Positions 53,604-64,000 of a stretch of DNA of 64,000 bases are shown piece by piece. The notes under the pieces are model-generated. The model searched no databases, had not been told where the DNA came from, and worked only from the letters and a program-made list of their open reading frames with translations. The DNA is from Dactylellina haptotyla (lineage: Eukaryota; Ascomycota; Orbiliomycetes; Orbiliales; Orbiliaceae), in assembly GCA_031310005.1 (NCBI GenBank), contig CM062381.1, forward strand, positions 2,232,001-2,296,000, in the 5' to 3' direction. How positions within the stretch are numbered: the stretch's first letter is position 1; each line of letters opens with the position of its first letter. Both the position numbers and the translations under genes were made by a program.

Positions 53604-55273
53604 ATAATTACAAAAAATATTATTATTAATAACTATTATTTAAAATTTATATATTTATTAATTTAATATTAAAATTATTTTTTTAATATACAATACTATT
53701 ATTATCAAAGAAAATAATAATTATACTACTTAAAAATTATAAAATATAAAAAAGAATAAAAATATTATTATTATTTAAATTTTTATATAGTTTAAAATAA
53801 ATGTTTTATTTTTTAAAATAAAGAATTAAATTTTATACTATTAAACGTAAATTTCCTATTTTATATAAAAAAAAGTATTATTAATATTTACTTTTATATT
53901 TTGAAAAATATAATAATTACTGAATATATTAATAATTTTAAGATAATATTATTAAATTTTTTATAATTAAAAAAATAAAAATAATTTTTATAAAAGTGCT
54001 TAATTATCAACTTAAAAAATAAAATAATTTTTAAAATTATAAATATAATATAATTAAATTATTAAATTTTTATAAATTAATTAAATAATATTATAAAAAT
54101 TCTTAAACATTTTAATATATTAAATTAAAAAATTAGATATATGTTTATAAACTTAGAAATATAATTTTTAAAAATAACAATTAATTTAAATTAAATATAA
54201 AGAATGTATATATATATATATAGTATATTAAAATCTCTAATATATATAATATAAAATAAGTAAATTTTACCTATATAATTATAAAATTAAGTTAATACAT
54301 TAATATATTTATAAAAAATATTAAAAAATAATAATATAAATATATTAGTATTTAAAAAATATATATAAATAAACTTTATATTATAATTATAATAATATTA
54401 TAAAAGAATAATTTTATTAAGTTTTAAAATATATAATAAATTTAATTAAGTATAAATTTATAAATTAAAAAAATTATATAAAAATTAACTTTAATTATAT
54501 ATTTTTATTAAAAAATAATATAATAATTTAAAGTAATAAGCTATAAAGACAATTATAAAATTTTTATTAAAATAAAAATTATTATTTTTAATTATATTAA
54601 AATAAATAAATTTAATTAAAATTTTTTTATTAATAATATTTATAAAATGGATTAAAAATATCTTTTTTTACCATATAATTATATATATAATATTATTATT
54701 ATTATTATTATAATTATTATTATTATTATAAATATTATTAATGGAATTTAATAGTGTTTTAAATATTATAATATTAAATATTTTTAATTATATAAATAAG
54801 TGTTATAATATTTTTATATATTAGAATATTATAACTTTAAATATTTAATAACTAATATAATAAAAGTATTATTAAAAACCCATATAAATTCTATATTTCC
54901 AAATAAAACTATTTTTTGAAAATATAAAAAAAAATTTATTTATAATAATAAATATAAATATATAAATAAATATATATTAATATAAAAATATCTATAAATT
55001 AAAATTATAATAATTAAATAAATATATTATTAATACTAGTTTACCCTATTATATAATTTTATATACTAATATATATATTTAGTTAGTAAATATATATAAA
55101 AAAATATATAATAATTTATATAACTTATGTATTTACTTTTATATATAATAAAATTAATTTTATTATAATATTTATTAAATTAAGTGTAAATATATTTATA
55201 AACTCTTATATATTAAATATTATAATTAAAATTTATATAAATAATATACCCCTATTCTTATTAATATTGTAAC

Positions 55274-55292
55274 TAGGGGTTGCTAATAGGCT
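55274..55292 (+). repeat. Terminal inverted repeat, copy 2 left
   Basis: TAGGGGTTGCTAATAGGCT. It differs from the copy 1 TIR only by transitions, which fits RIP-type change. The hairpin at 55289-55313 overlaps its inner end. Confidence 0.85.
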
Positions 55293-55313
55293 GGGCTCCG
55301 GTTAAGCCCAGCC
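55289..55313. repeat. Subterminal GC hairpin of TIR transposon copy 2
   Basis: Stem GGCTGGGCT (55289-55297) and AGCCCAGCC (55305-55313) with a 7-base loop. Counterpart of the 12-bp stem at 36630-36658. Confidence 0.8.
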
Positions 55314-55616
55314 CAAAACTAATATTATAGACTAAACTTATTTAAAATTTAAAATTTATAAATAAATTTAAAATAGGTTTTGGATTTTTAATAGGTTGTT
55401 AAAAAATAGGCTAGATTTTAATTAAGTTTAATTTTTTATTTTAAATTATATTATTTTTTTATATATATAATAATAGTTATAATATAATTATATTATATAG
55501 GTTATTTAAATTTTAATTTTATTATAAATTATTTAATATATTTAGTAATAATAGAGATAAATATATAATAAAATATATAATTATTTATATAATAAAAAAT
55601 TTATTTATTTATTAAT

Positions 55617-55852
55617 AGTTTTATTTTTATTTTTATTTTTATTTTTATTTTTATTATTATTATCTTTACTATTGTCTTTATCATCATTTTTATTATTATT
55701 TTTATTATTATTATTATTTTTTTATTATTATCCCACTATTTATTATCCCTACTATTATCATCCTTATTATTATTATTTTATTATTGTTCCTACTATTATT
55801 ATTTTTATTATTATTATTTTATTCTTATTATTATTACTATCATTATTGTTAC

Positions 55853-55891
<39 letters not shown>
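55617..55891. repeat. Compound microsatellite inside TIR transposon copy 2
   Basis: TTTTTA units, then TTA/TTC mixed units, then a long ATT run near 55850-55890. It is the inverse of 35985-36299 in copy 1 with a different number of units. The 87-codon open frame across it (55672-55935) is a repeat artefact. Confidence 0.85.
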
Positions 55892-56751
55892 GTCTTTCTT
55901 ATCCTTTTTTATTAATTTTTTATTACCTTCTTTAGATTAAATCCTTTTTATTTATTTAATTTATTTATTTTAATTACTATTAAATATGTTGATAAATTGT
56001 TATATACTTTTTAAATTTATTAAAATAAAAACCTAAAATTTAAAATTTATTATATAATTTTAGATAATTTTTTAAATAAAATAAATAAATAATAAAATAA
56101 TAAAATATAAAATTTATATAATTATTTTTAATATATTATTTACATTTTATTAATAAATATATTAAATAATAATTTATTTATTAATATTTAATTTATTAGA
56201 AATATTTCTTTTATACTTATTATTTAAAAATAGAAATTTTTAAAATATATTTATATAATTAATTAAAATTAGTTAGTTTAGAAGACATTGTATAATATAA
56301 AAATAAAAATATTAAAATATAAATAAAAAATAAAAAATAAATTAATAATAGAATTATAATTAAAAAGTTATACTTATATATATATAAAAATAGTTAATTT
56401 TATAATTAAATATTTAAATATATATTAAATTGTTAATATATTAAATAGATAATCTTTATAATAAATATATTATTTTAATTAATTAAAATTTTTATTATAT
56501 TTTATATTATATCTTAAATATATACTATCTATTAATATATTTATTTTAATAATAATATAATAATTAATTAGTTATAAACTTATTAATTAACTATAAACTT
56601 ATAATTTTAGTAAATTTTTAAGTTTTTTATAAATAAAGTTAAAAATAACTTATTTTAATATATAATATTAATTTTATTAAAATATAATAAATAAAATTTA
56701 AATAAAATATTAAATTTTTAAATATATTTGTTATATTATATAAATTTATAT

Positions 56752-56832
56752 TATTTTTATATATTTTTATATATTTTTATATATTTTTTATATTTTTATA
56801 TATTTTTATATATTTTTATATATTTTTATATG
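56752..56832. repeat. TATATTTTTA-type tandem array
   Basis: About eight units of 10-11 bp. The matching site of copy 1 (34841-34880) has about four related units. Confidence 0.75.
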
Positions 56833-58250
56833 TTTTATATTTTTATTATATATATAATATATTATTATTATTTTATTTAAAATTAATTTTTATTTTTATT
56901 ATAATATATTAAAATCTTTATTTTAAAATATTTTTTAAAAAATCTTCTATATAAAAATAATATATAATAATAAAAAATTTAAAAATAATAAGATTAATTA
57001 AATTTAAAAGAATTCTAAGTTAAGTAATAGTTTTAAAATAAAAATTAATTATTAAGAATAAATAGAGATAGGGACTATTTGGATAAAAATTAATAATATA
57101 AGAAGATAAAAAAATAATTAAAAAAAAATTTTAAAATTAATACTATTTAATATAATTAAATAATTAAATTCAAAGAAGATAATAAAAAGTTAAATTTTTC
57201 TTTATAAATATATATTAATTAAATATTAATAAATTTATAATTAATATTATCAATTAAAAAATTAATAAAAATTAATAAAAATTAAAATAGAAAACTTTAT
57301 TAATAAAATAATTTTAAAATTTATTATTTTATAAATTTTAATATTTATAAAAAAATTAAATAATATTATTAACTTAAATAAATTAAATAATATATTTATA
57401 AAAATTATAAAATAAATTAAGTTAAAAAAGGTTTAAAAAGTTTAAAAAGTTAAAGAAAAAAAATTATTAAAAATATATTAATAAATTTAATTTATAAAAT
57501 ATAAATTAAAAATTATATAATAATAAATTATAAAGTAATAAAATTAGTTAAAAATTATTTAATAATATTATATAAAGGAAGATAAAAATTTTAAAAAATT
57601 ATTTTAATATTATTAATATTAATAAATTTAAAAATTTAGATAAAAAAAAATTTATATTTAAAATAATAAGTATAATAATAAAAATATTATTTATATATTA
57701 TTTATATATTTAATAATAGAGTTTTAGTTAATTATATTTTAATATATTAAAAAAATTTTAAAATTAAAATTTTTAAATTATATAAAATATTTAATAAAAA
57801 TAATATAATTAAAAAAATTATTATTTTTTAAATTTAATACAAAATATATTTCTTAAATATTAATAAAATATTTAAATTATTTATATTTTATTTATATTAA
57901 ATAAATAAATATTAAATTTAATATAATAATTTTATTATTTTTATTTATAATTAATAAAAAAGTTTAATTAAGCTAAGTTAATAAGATTTTTTATTATAAT
58001 TAATAAAATTAATATTAAAATTTATATTTTTATATATAATTAATAATATAATTTTATAAAGTTTTAGATATTAATAATTAACTATTAAATATTAAAATTA
58101 TAAATTTTCTAATTATAAATTTTTTTATCTTTTATTTAATTGTTGATTTTTAATTATAATAATATTTTATTAATTAAATCTTATATTGTAATATTAAAAA
58201 TATTATAATATTTAATAATTTTAAATTTTAAATTAAAAAATATATTATTT

Positions 58251-58410
58251 ATTAATATTTTAATTTATTATTAAAATTCTTTATTTATTAATATTTTAAT
58301 TTATTATTAAAATTCTTTTTATTTATTAATATTTTAATTTATTATTAAAATTCTTTTATTATTAATATTTTAATTTATTATTAAAATTCTTTTATTTATT
58401 AATATTTTTA
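58251..58410. repeat. Five-unit tandem repeat in copy 2
   Basis: Units of 36-38 bp begin with ATTAATATTTTAATTTATTA at 58251, 58287, 58325 and 58361; a partial fifth unit begins at 58398. Copy 1 has the unit once (34565-34605), so the array grew after the two copies separated. Confidence 0.85.
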
Positions 58411-59268
58411 ATATAAAATATTAAATATAAATAATTTAATTAATTATTAAAATATATTTATTTTTATTATAATCGAACTTAGAATATATTAGTAAAAAAT
58501 TCAATATTTAATATATATATATTTATATATATAAACGTATAAAGAGAATCAATAGTATATAATAAAATAATATTATATATATATATTAATATAATTTAAT
58601 AAATATTATAAATATTAATAATTTTTTATTTTTAAGTATATAATTTTTAATTTAAAACTTTATATTATTAAATAATTTTTAAAATTTAATATATATTAAT
58701 TATTATATTTAAATTATTACTTATATATATAATTAATAAAAAGGGTATTTAAATCATAATCTAATAATATATAGTTTTTAAATTTCTATATATATTAATT
58801 ATTTATATAAAAATATTTATTTATAAATTTAATATTATATATTTATTTTATTTATAAATTTTATTATTTTATGAAAATAAATTCTTTTAAAACTTCAACT
58901 ATATTATTTAAAAGTTTTAAAATTAATAATAATTCTTCTATTAATAATAATAAAGATTTTAAAATATTTAAAATTTTAAAAAATTTAAATTTTATAATAA
59001 TAAAAATAATTTTATAATATTTTTAATATTAAAAAACTTAAAATTAATATTATTATTAAACTAGAGCTTTATAAAAAGATTTAATAAATAATTAAATTTT
59101 ATAAAAATTATAAAAATTAAAAATAAAAATTATTTAGCTAATATTAAATTTTTTTTTATTTATAATATTTTATAAATAATTATAAAATTTTAATTTTTAG
59201 TAATATTTAAAATTAACTAAATATTAAAAAGTAGTTAAAAAATAATAAAATTTAAAATATTTTAAAAA

Positions 59269-59326
59269 TTATTTAATAATTTAATATATATATTATTTAA
59301 TAATTTAATATATATATTATTTAATA
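59269..59326. repeat. 24-bp tandem duplication in copy 2
   Basis: TTATTTAATAATTTAATATA and following bases occur twice, with a partial third unit. Small local expansion in A+T-rich sequence. Confidence 0.6.
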
Positions 59327-61282
59327 TATTTATTAATAATATATAATAAAGTTAATATTTTATAAAATAAAAATTATAATATATTTTTAAAAATTTTAAA
59401 AAAATTTTAAAATTTATAATTTATTTTAAATATTGAATTTTGATGTAGTGCTACTTTTCACTAAGTAAATTAAGAATAATTTAATTAATAAAGTTGTATA
59501 AATTAAAAAGATATTAAAAATTTATCTTTTTATATTAAAATTTTTATTAATACTAAATATTTAAATTTTGTTTAATAAATATTTATTTTTATTATTATTA
59601 TTTATTAGATTATAAATGACTAGGTTATTTAATCTTATTTAATTAAACTTAAACAATTAATTAAAAAATATATTAATGAATATATAGTAAAAATAATTTT
59701 AAACATTTTAAATTTATATGATATATAAGATTGTTTATTTATTATTATAATAGATAATATTGTTAATTATTGGTAATAAATATTTTTAGTTATATGAAAT
59801 AACTTTTCTAAACAAATATAAATAATAAAATAAAATTAGATATAAAGATATAAATATTAATATTATAATTTTTTTAAAATTTAATTAAAAAAATAATTAA
59901 ATTAATAAGCTATATTTAGAAAAATCAATAATTATATTTTTATATTTTATATATATTATATCTTTTATAATAAATAACTTTATTAATTTAATAAAAATAA
60001 TAATAATTACTTATTATTATTTTATATCTTATAATAATTAATATAGTTAAATTTAAAATTATAGAGTTTTATTTTATTAAATATTTTAATAATATAAAAA
60101 TTATTATTATTTTATATATATTATATATATTATATTATAGATTTAAATTATAATAAAGTTATTATAATATTTTAATTAAATTTAAATAATTTAAAAATTA
60201 TAACTAAAATTAAAATTTAGTAAAATTTTCTTTTATAATAATAAATAATTATAATTTATTATTAAATATAAAAATATAATAAAACTTAATTATATTAATA
60301 CTTATTTAATTTTTATAATTTTGAAAAGTTATTAAAGCTTAAATTAAACTTAATAATAATATATAACTTTGGGAAATATATTTTAAAGAGAGGTTTAAAT
60401 AACTACAAATTAAAAAAATAATTAATATATTATTATTTTTTTATAAATGGATTTTTTTAATACTATTATTTATTTAATTTAGAATTTATATAGTTTAAAA
60501 CATTTATAATAATTTTTTTAATTATATAGAAAAATATATTAATCAATATCAAAAAACTTATATAAAATATAAAAAATTTATATAGGTGGCTTTAAACGTC
60601 AATTTTAAAAAATTAAAACAATATTATTTTAGAATAGGTTAAGAGGGTGGTATTTTTTTATAATATTAATTTAATTTTAAATTTATAAATTAAATTAAAA
60701 ATATATATAATAAAAGTATAGAGTTCTAAGTACTACCAAAATTATTAGACTAAATTTTTAAATTATTATTATATAAATTATTTATTAAAAGAAAAAGTGG
60801 CTAAATTATTATTATTAAATAAATATATTTTAAATTTATTATAATAATAATTATTTTAAAATTTAAATAATAAATTATTTTTTAGTTTAAATTATAAATT
60901 TAAAAATCTATTTAAGAATAAAGATAATAGAAAAAATAATATATATAACAAAATAAATTAATAAATTTAATTAAAAATTAAATAAATTTGAAATTTATTA
61001 CAATTATTTTTAGATTAATAAATATTTTAATTATTTAATATTTTATAAGATAATAAAAAATATATTTATAATTTTAATAATTTTAATTAATATAAAAAAT
61101 ATTTAATAATATTTAAGATATTATTTTTAATAAATATAATTTATTATTTTTATTATTTAAAATATATTATTTAATATGTTTAATAATAATATAAGTGAAT
61201 TAATTGATTAATATTTTATAAATATAGTTTTGATAATTAATAAAATATATAATAAATAATAAAAATAATAAAAAATTGATAA

Positions 61283-61314
<32 letters not shown>

Positions 61315-61722
61315 TAAAATAATTATAATATATAAAAATAATTTAATATCAATAATAAAAAAAGGGATTATTAAATATATTATAAAATTATAATTATAAT
61401 TTAAAAAAATAATTTTTTAAATTTTAAAATATTACCTAAAAATATTATAAATAATATAAAAAATAAATAAAACTTTAAATCTTATAAATAATTATATTTT
61501 AATATTAAAATTTATATAAAATTTTTTTTATATATTTAAATATTATTATATATATAAAATAATACATTTAAAAAAATATATTATTTTAAACTTATTTAAA
61601 ACCCATTAATAGGTTTGGAAATAAACTAAACTTTAAATAGACTAAACTTTCAATAAACTTTTTTTAAATAGACTAGGCTCCAGTTGGGCCTATGTAATAT
61701 AAAAAGTAGGCTAGGCCCACAG

Positions 61723-61741
61723 AGCCCATTGGCAACCCTTA
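61723..61741 (-). repeat. Terminal inverted repeat, copy 2 right
   Basis: AGCCCATTGGCAACCCTTA, the inverse of TAGGGGTTGCCAATGGGCT with one transition. Inside it lies CTAGGCCCACAG, the inverse of the copy 1 left subterminal sequence. Confidence 0.85.
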
Positions 61742-61810
61742 ATAATAAATAAATTAAATAAAAGAAAAAAATTTTAGTACTAATAATAATATAAATTTTA
61801 TTTAATATTA

Positions 61811-61862
61811 TAAAAATTAATATAATATAATAAAAATTAATATAATATAATAAAAATTAATA
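61811..61862. repeat. Three-unit 20-bp tandem repeat
   Basis: TAAAAATTAATATAATATAA repeated, third unit partial. It lies just outside the right TIR of transposon copy 2. Confidence 0.8.
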
Positions 61863-62599
61863 TTTTATAAAAAAAAAACCTAAACTTACTATAATTACAA
61901 AAAAAAAATTATTTCTTTTATAATTATAAAAAATTAAAAAAAAAAAAATAAAATAATAAAATTTTATAAAATTTTAAAAACTAAAATATAATTAAAAATA
62001 TAAAAAATTTTAAAAAAAAAAAAAAAACCTAACCATCCCCATCTTTAAAATCTATAAAAGTTAATATAATTATAATAATTATAATTAATAATATTAAAAA
62101 TTATAAAATTTATTAATATATTTTATAATACCTTAAAATAAAAAAAACAAAAAATTAATTTTAAAACTATATTAAATTTAAACACCCCAAAATACTTTAT
62201 AAATATAAAAATAATTATAAAATATTTTATTTCTAATTAAATTTTTAAAAAAATTATTAATTTTAAATTAATAAATAATATTTTTATATTAATTCAAGGG
62301 CTTTTATATACTACCAAATTACTAAAATTAGTAATTAAAAATTATAAACTTGAAAAATAAATTAATTTTAATATTATTTTAAATCTTAATTAGTTGAAGA
62401 AACATAACCCATAAATTAATTAAATAAATAAATAATTTATTTTTCATTAAATAGGTATGACAACTATCATTATAATTAATTTTTTATGGGATAAAAATTT
62501 ATAAAATATATACAAAATAAAAAATTAATAATTAAAATAATAAATAGCCTAAATAAAAGAGAAAGTACAACAAACCTTAAAACACCATTTAAATATTAT

Positions 62600-63200
62600 A
62601 ATTTTTTTTAATTATTTAAAAAAAAAGCTACCAACCAATTATTAAAATATAAACCTTAAAACCACTCAATACTCTTTAAGTTAAACCAAATATTTTCCTT
62701 TAAATTAATATATAAATTATTAAAAATAAAAAATTAAATATTAAAAAATTTCATTAAAAATATAAATTACCAAGGTTTTATATAACAATCCTTATCACCA
62801 ACCAGGGTATCAATTTTTTTTATTAAAAAAAAATAATTTTTTAAGATTCTATATAGATTATCAAAAATTAAATAATATTATTATAAAAAATTGTTATTTA
62901 TTATTTAGGATAAACAATATTTTAAATAATTTATAAAATATTATAATATTTATTAAGCTCAATTTACAAAATATTTATAATTTAATAAAAATTATAATCA
63001 AAAAAAAATAGAAAATGATATTTAAAATTAAATATAAATTATTTAAATATATAGTAATATTATTTAATTTAACCAATATTCTAATAACTTTTTAAATATT
63101 AATTAATAATATTTTTAAAATTTAATATTCTAATTTATTTTTATAATTTATTAACCCATATTAAATAAATTTAAAATATTTTAAAAAATTAATAAATTTT
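62600..63200 (+). other. Reverse transcriptase relic of element J
   Basis: The clearest domain match in the window. In one frame the order is: linker ending near 62815, FxxKK-like, LRF-IDY-LN-like near 62840-62870, IKNCYLL-like near 62880, KLNLQN-YN-I-like near 62955-62990, then LTN-TF-LINNIF-like near 63070-63115. This is the order of gypsy fingers and palm. The region of the catalytic aspartates follows but is decayed. Fossil. Confidence 0.75.
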
Positions 63201-64000
63201 TTCTGATATATATAAAATAAAACATATAATTTTTATAAAAACTAAATTAAATTTTTAAATTTTATTATATTTAAGTAAAATCTTATAATAAAATAAAATA
63301 TAATTAAAATTATTATAAAATAATTAAAATTAAAAAATATAAAAATTAATAAATTTTTAAATTTATAAACTTTATTAATATTTTATTTTTAATATATTTT
63401 AATAATAGTATTTTTTCAAATCTTCTTAAAAAAAAATTATAATTATAATTTTATAAAATAAAAACATATTTAAAAATATTAAAAATTTATTTATTAAAAA
63501 TTTAATAAATTTTTAAATATTTTTTAAAAAATGATCTATTATTATTAAAATTAATATTTTAGATTATATAATTAAAACTTATTTTTTATAATAATATAAG
63601 ATGGATTAGTAATACCTAATAATATTCTATAATTAAAAAATATTAATAAAAAAAATATTAATAATTATTAAATTTTTAAAAATAATTAAATTATCTTAAA
63701 AATATTAATTTATAATTATAATATTTAATAATTATTATAATTTAATATAAAATAATAAAAAAACTTTTAATATAAAGTAAGTATAATAAACCAAAAAATT
63801 TAATTATAAATTTTATAATTATATATTATTTAATAAAAATATAATAATAAATATTTTATTAAAGTAAATTAATTATAAAAATATAATAAAAAAATTAAAT
63901 AATAATTATCTTTTTTAAAATTATAATAATAGGAGAACTAATAATTTTAAATATTATAAAATTATTATATTAAAAATTATATTATTAAAACTATTTTAAA

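Larger units (their letters stand above)
44344..55273 (-). mobile_element. Ty1/copia element H1, interrupted by element G
   Basis: Minus-strand element made of 44344-47257 and 53604-55273, with G inserted between. The right part aligns inversely with G near 48570-50160 and the left part with G near 50400-53434. H1 is thus missing only the 5' LTR and first part as far as the window shows. It stops at the left TIR of transposon copy 2 (55274). The sequence beyond that transposon (61742 onward) does not clearly continue H1. Many breaks; no open frame. Confidence 0.75.
55274..61741 (-). mobile_element. TIR DNA transposon, copy 2 (inverse of copy 1)
   Basis: 6468 bp, aligned end to end with copy 1 in opposite orientation. 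The left end TAGGGGTTGCTAATAGGCT equals the right end of copy 1, and the right end AGCCCATTGGCAACCCTTA equals the left end of copy 1. It is about 1 kb longer than copy 1. Part of the excess is tandem repeat growth (58251-58410, 56752-56832, 59269-59326). The interior is A+T-converted with no transposase frame. The flanks show only TA at both ends and no clear 8-bp duplication. It separates H1 (left) from gypsy element J (right). Confidence 0.85.
61742..64000 (+). mobile_element. Ty3/gypsy element J, pol region, runs off the window
   Basis: Plus strand. A protease-to-RT linker is suggested near 62450 (an LG-PWL-like spot). From about 62600 to 63200 the translation follows the gypsy reverse transcriptase closely in spacing. 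RNase H and later parts would run to the window end. It is a family separate from A-D, since the nucleotide match to their reverse transcriptase block is poor. Its first 1.1 kb keeps more C than G on the plus strand. A 20-bp unit (TAAAAATTAATATAATATAA) is repeated about three times at 61811-61862. Whether the first kilobase belongs to J or to older flank is not certain. Many breaks. Confidence 0.7.

Noticed and set aside
55672-55935. 87-codon open frame in TIR transposon copy 2
   Set aside because: Microsatellite artefact; inverse of the one in copy 1.
58251-58410. Possible CRISPR-like array
   Set aside because: Units are directly adjacent with no spacers, inside a transposon; a plain tandem repeat.
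1-64000. Mitochondrial or plastid DNA as a source of the high A+T content
   Set aside because: Nested LTR retrotransposons with 5-bp target duplications and transition-dominated differences indicate nuclear DNA. No organelle genes, rRNA or tRNA are seen.

Overview
This window is extremely A+T-rich: many 60-base lines hold no G or C at all, or only one. It is built almost entirely from decayed transposable elements. I find no convincing host protein gene, tRNA, rRNA or CRISPR array. Copies of the same element differ mainly by C/T and G/A transitions, while length and order are kept. That is the pattern left by repeat-induced point mutation (RIP), so a filamentous ascomycete fungus is the most likely source. 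The species cannot be told from this sequence. An AT-rich heterochromatic block, possibly centromeric or pericentromeric, is a reasonable guess.

Left third (1-30923): a nest of Ty3/gypsy LTR retrotransposons. Most belong to one family (family 1) with ~455-550 bp LTRs whose ends read TGTCACAGACC...GAAGTGTAACA. Seven LTRs are placed. Element C (12745-21248, minus strand) is whole in layout, with 542-bp LTRs and a perfect 5-bp target duplication, ATTAG; it sits inside element B. The right-hand junctions of the others fall in a strict order: A ends inside B, B inside T, T inside S, S inside U, U inside D. Their left halves should lie beyond the left edge of the window, giving a 'Russian doll' of insertions.

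Middle (30924-43330): 31185-36671 is the first copy of a DNA transposon with terminal inverted repeats (TIRs) reading TAGGGGTTGCCAATGGGCT, a subterminal GC-rich hairpin and an internal microsatellite. From 36672 to 43330 nothing can be assigned. Part of this (about 39650-43330) is unusual in having far more C than G on the plus strand.

Right third (43331-64000): a Ty1/copia family with short LTRs (~160-170 bp). Element G (47258-53603, plus strand) is whole in layout, with target duplication ATAAT, and lies inside a minus-strand relative (H1). H1 shares one LTR with a second relative (H2). The second copy of the TIR transposon (55274-61741) is in opposite orientation to the first and carries an expanded tandem repeat. 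The window ends in the pol region of another plus-strand gypsy element (J), in which reverse transcriptase can be recognised.

Nothing here works together as an operon or pathway. The layout records successive insertions, followed by mutation strong enough to erase the coding capacity of every element. The short GC-rich islands that remain are mostly LTR ends and TIR ends.
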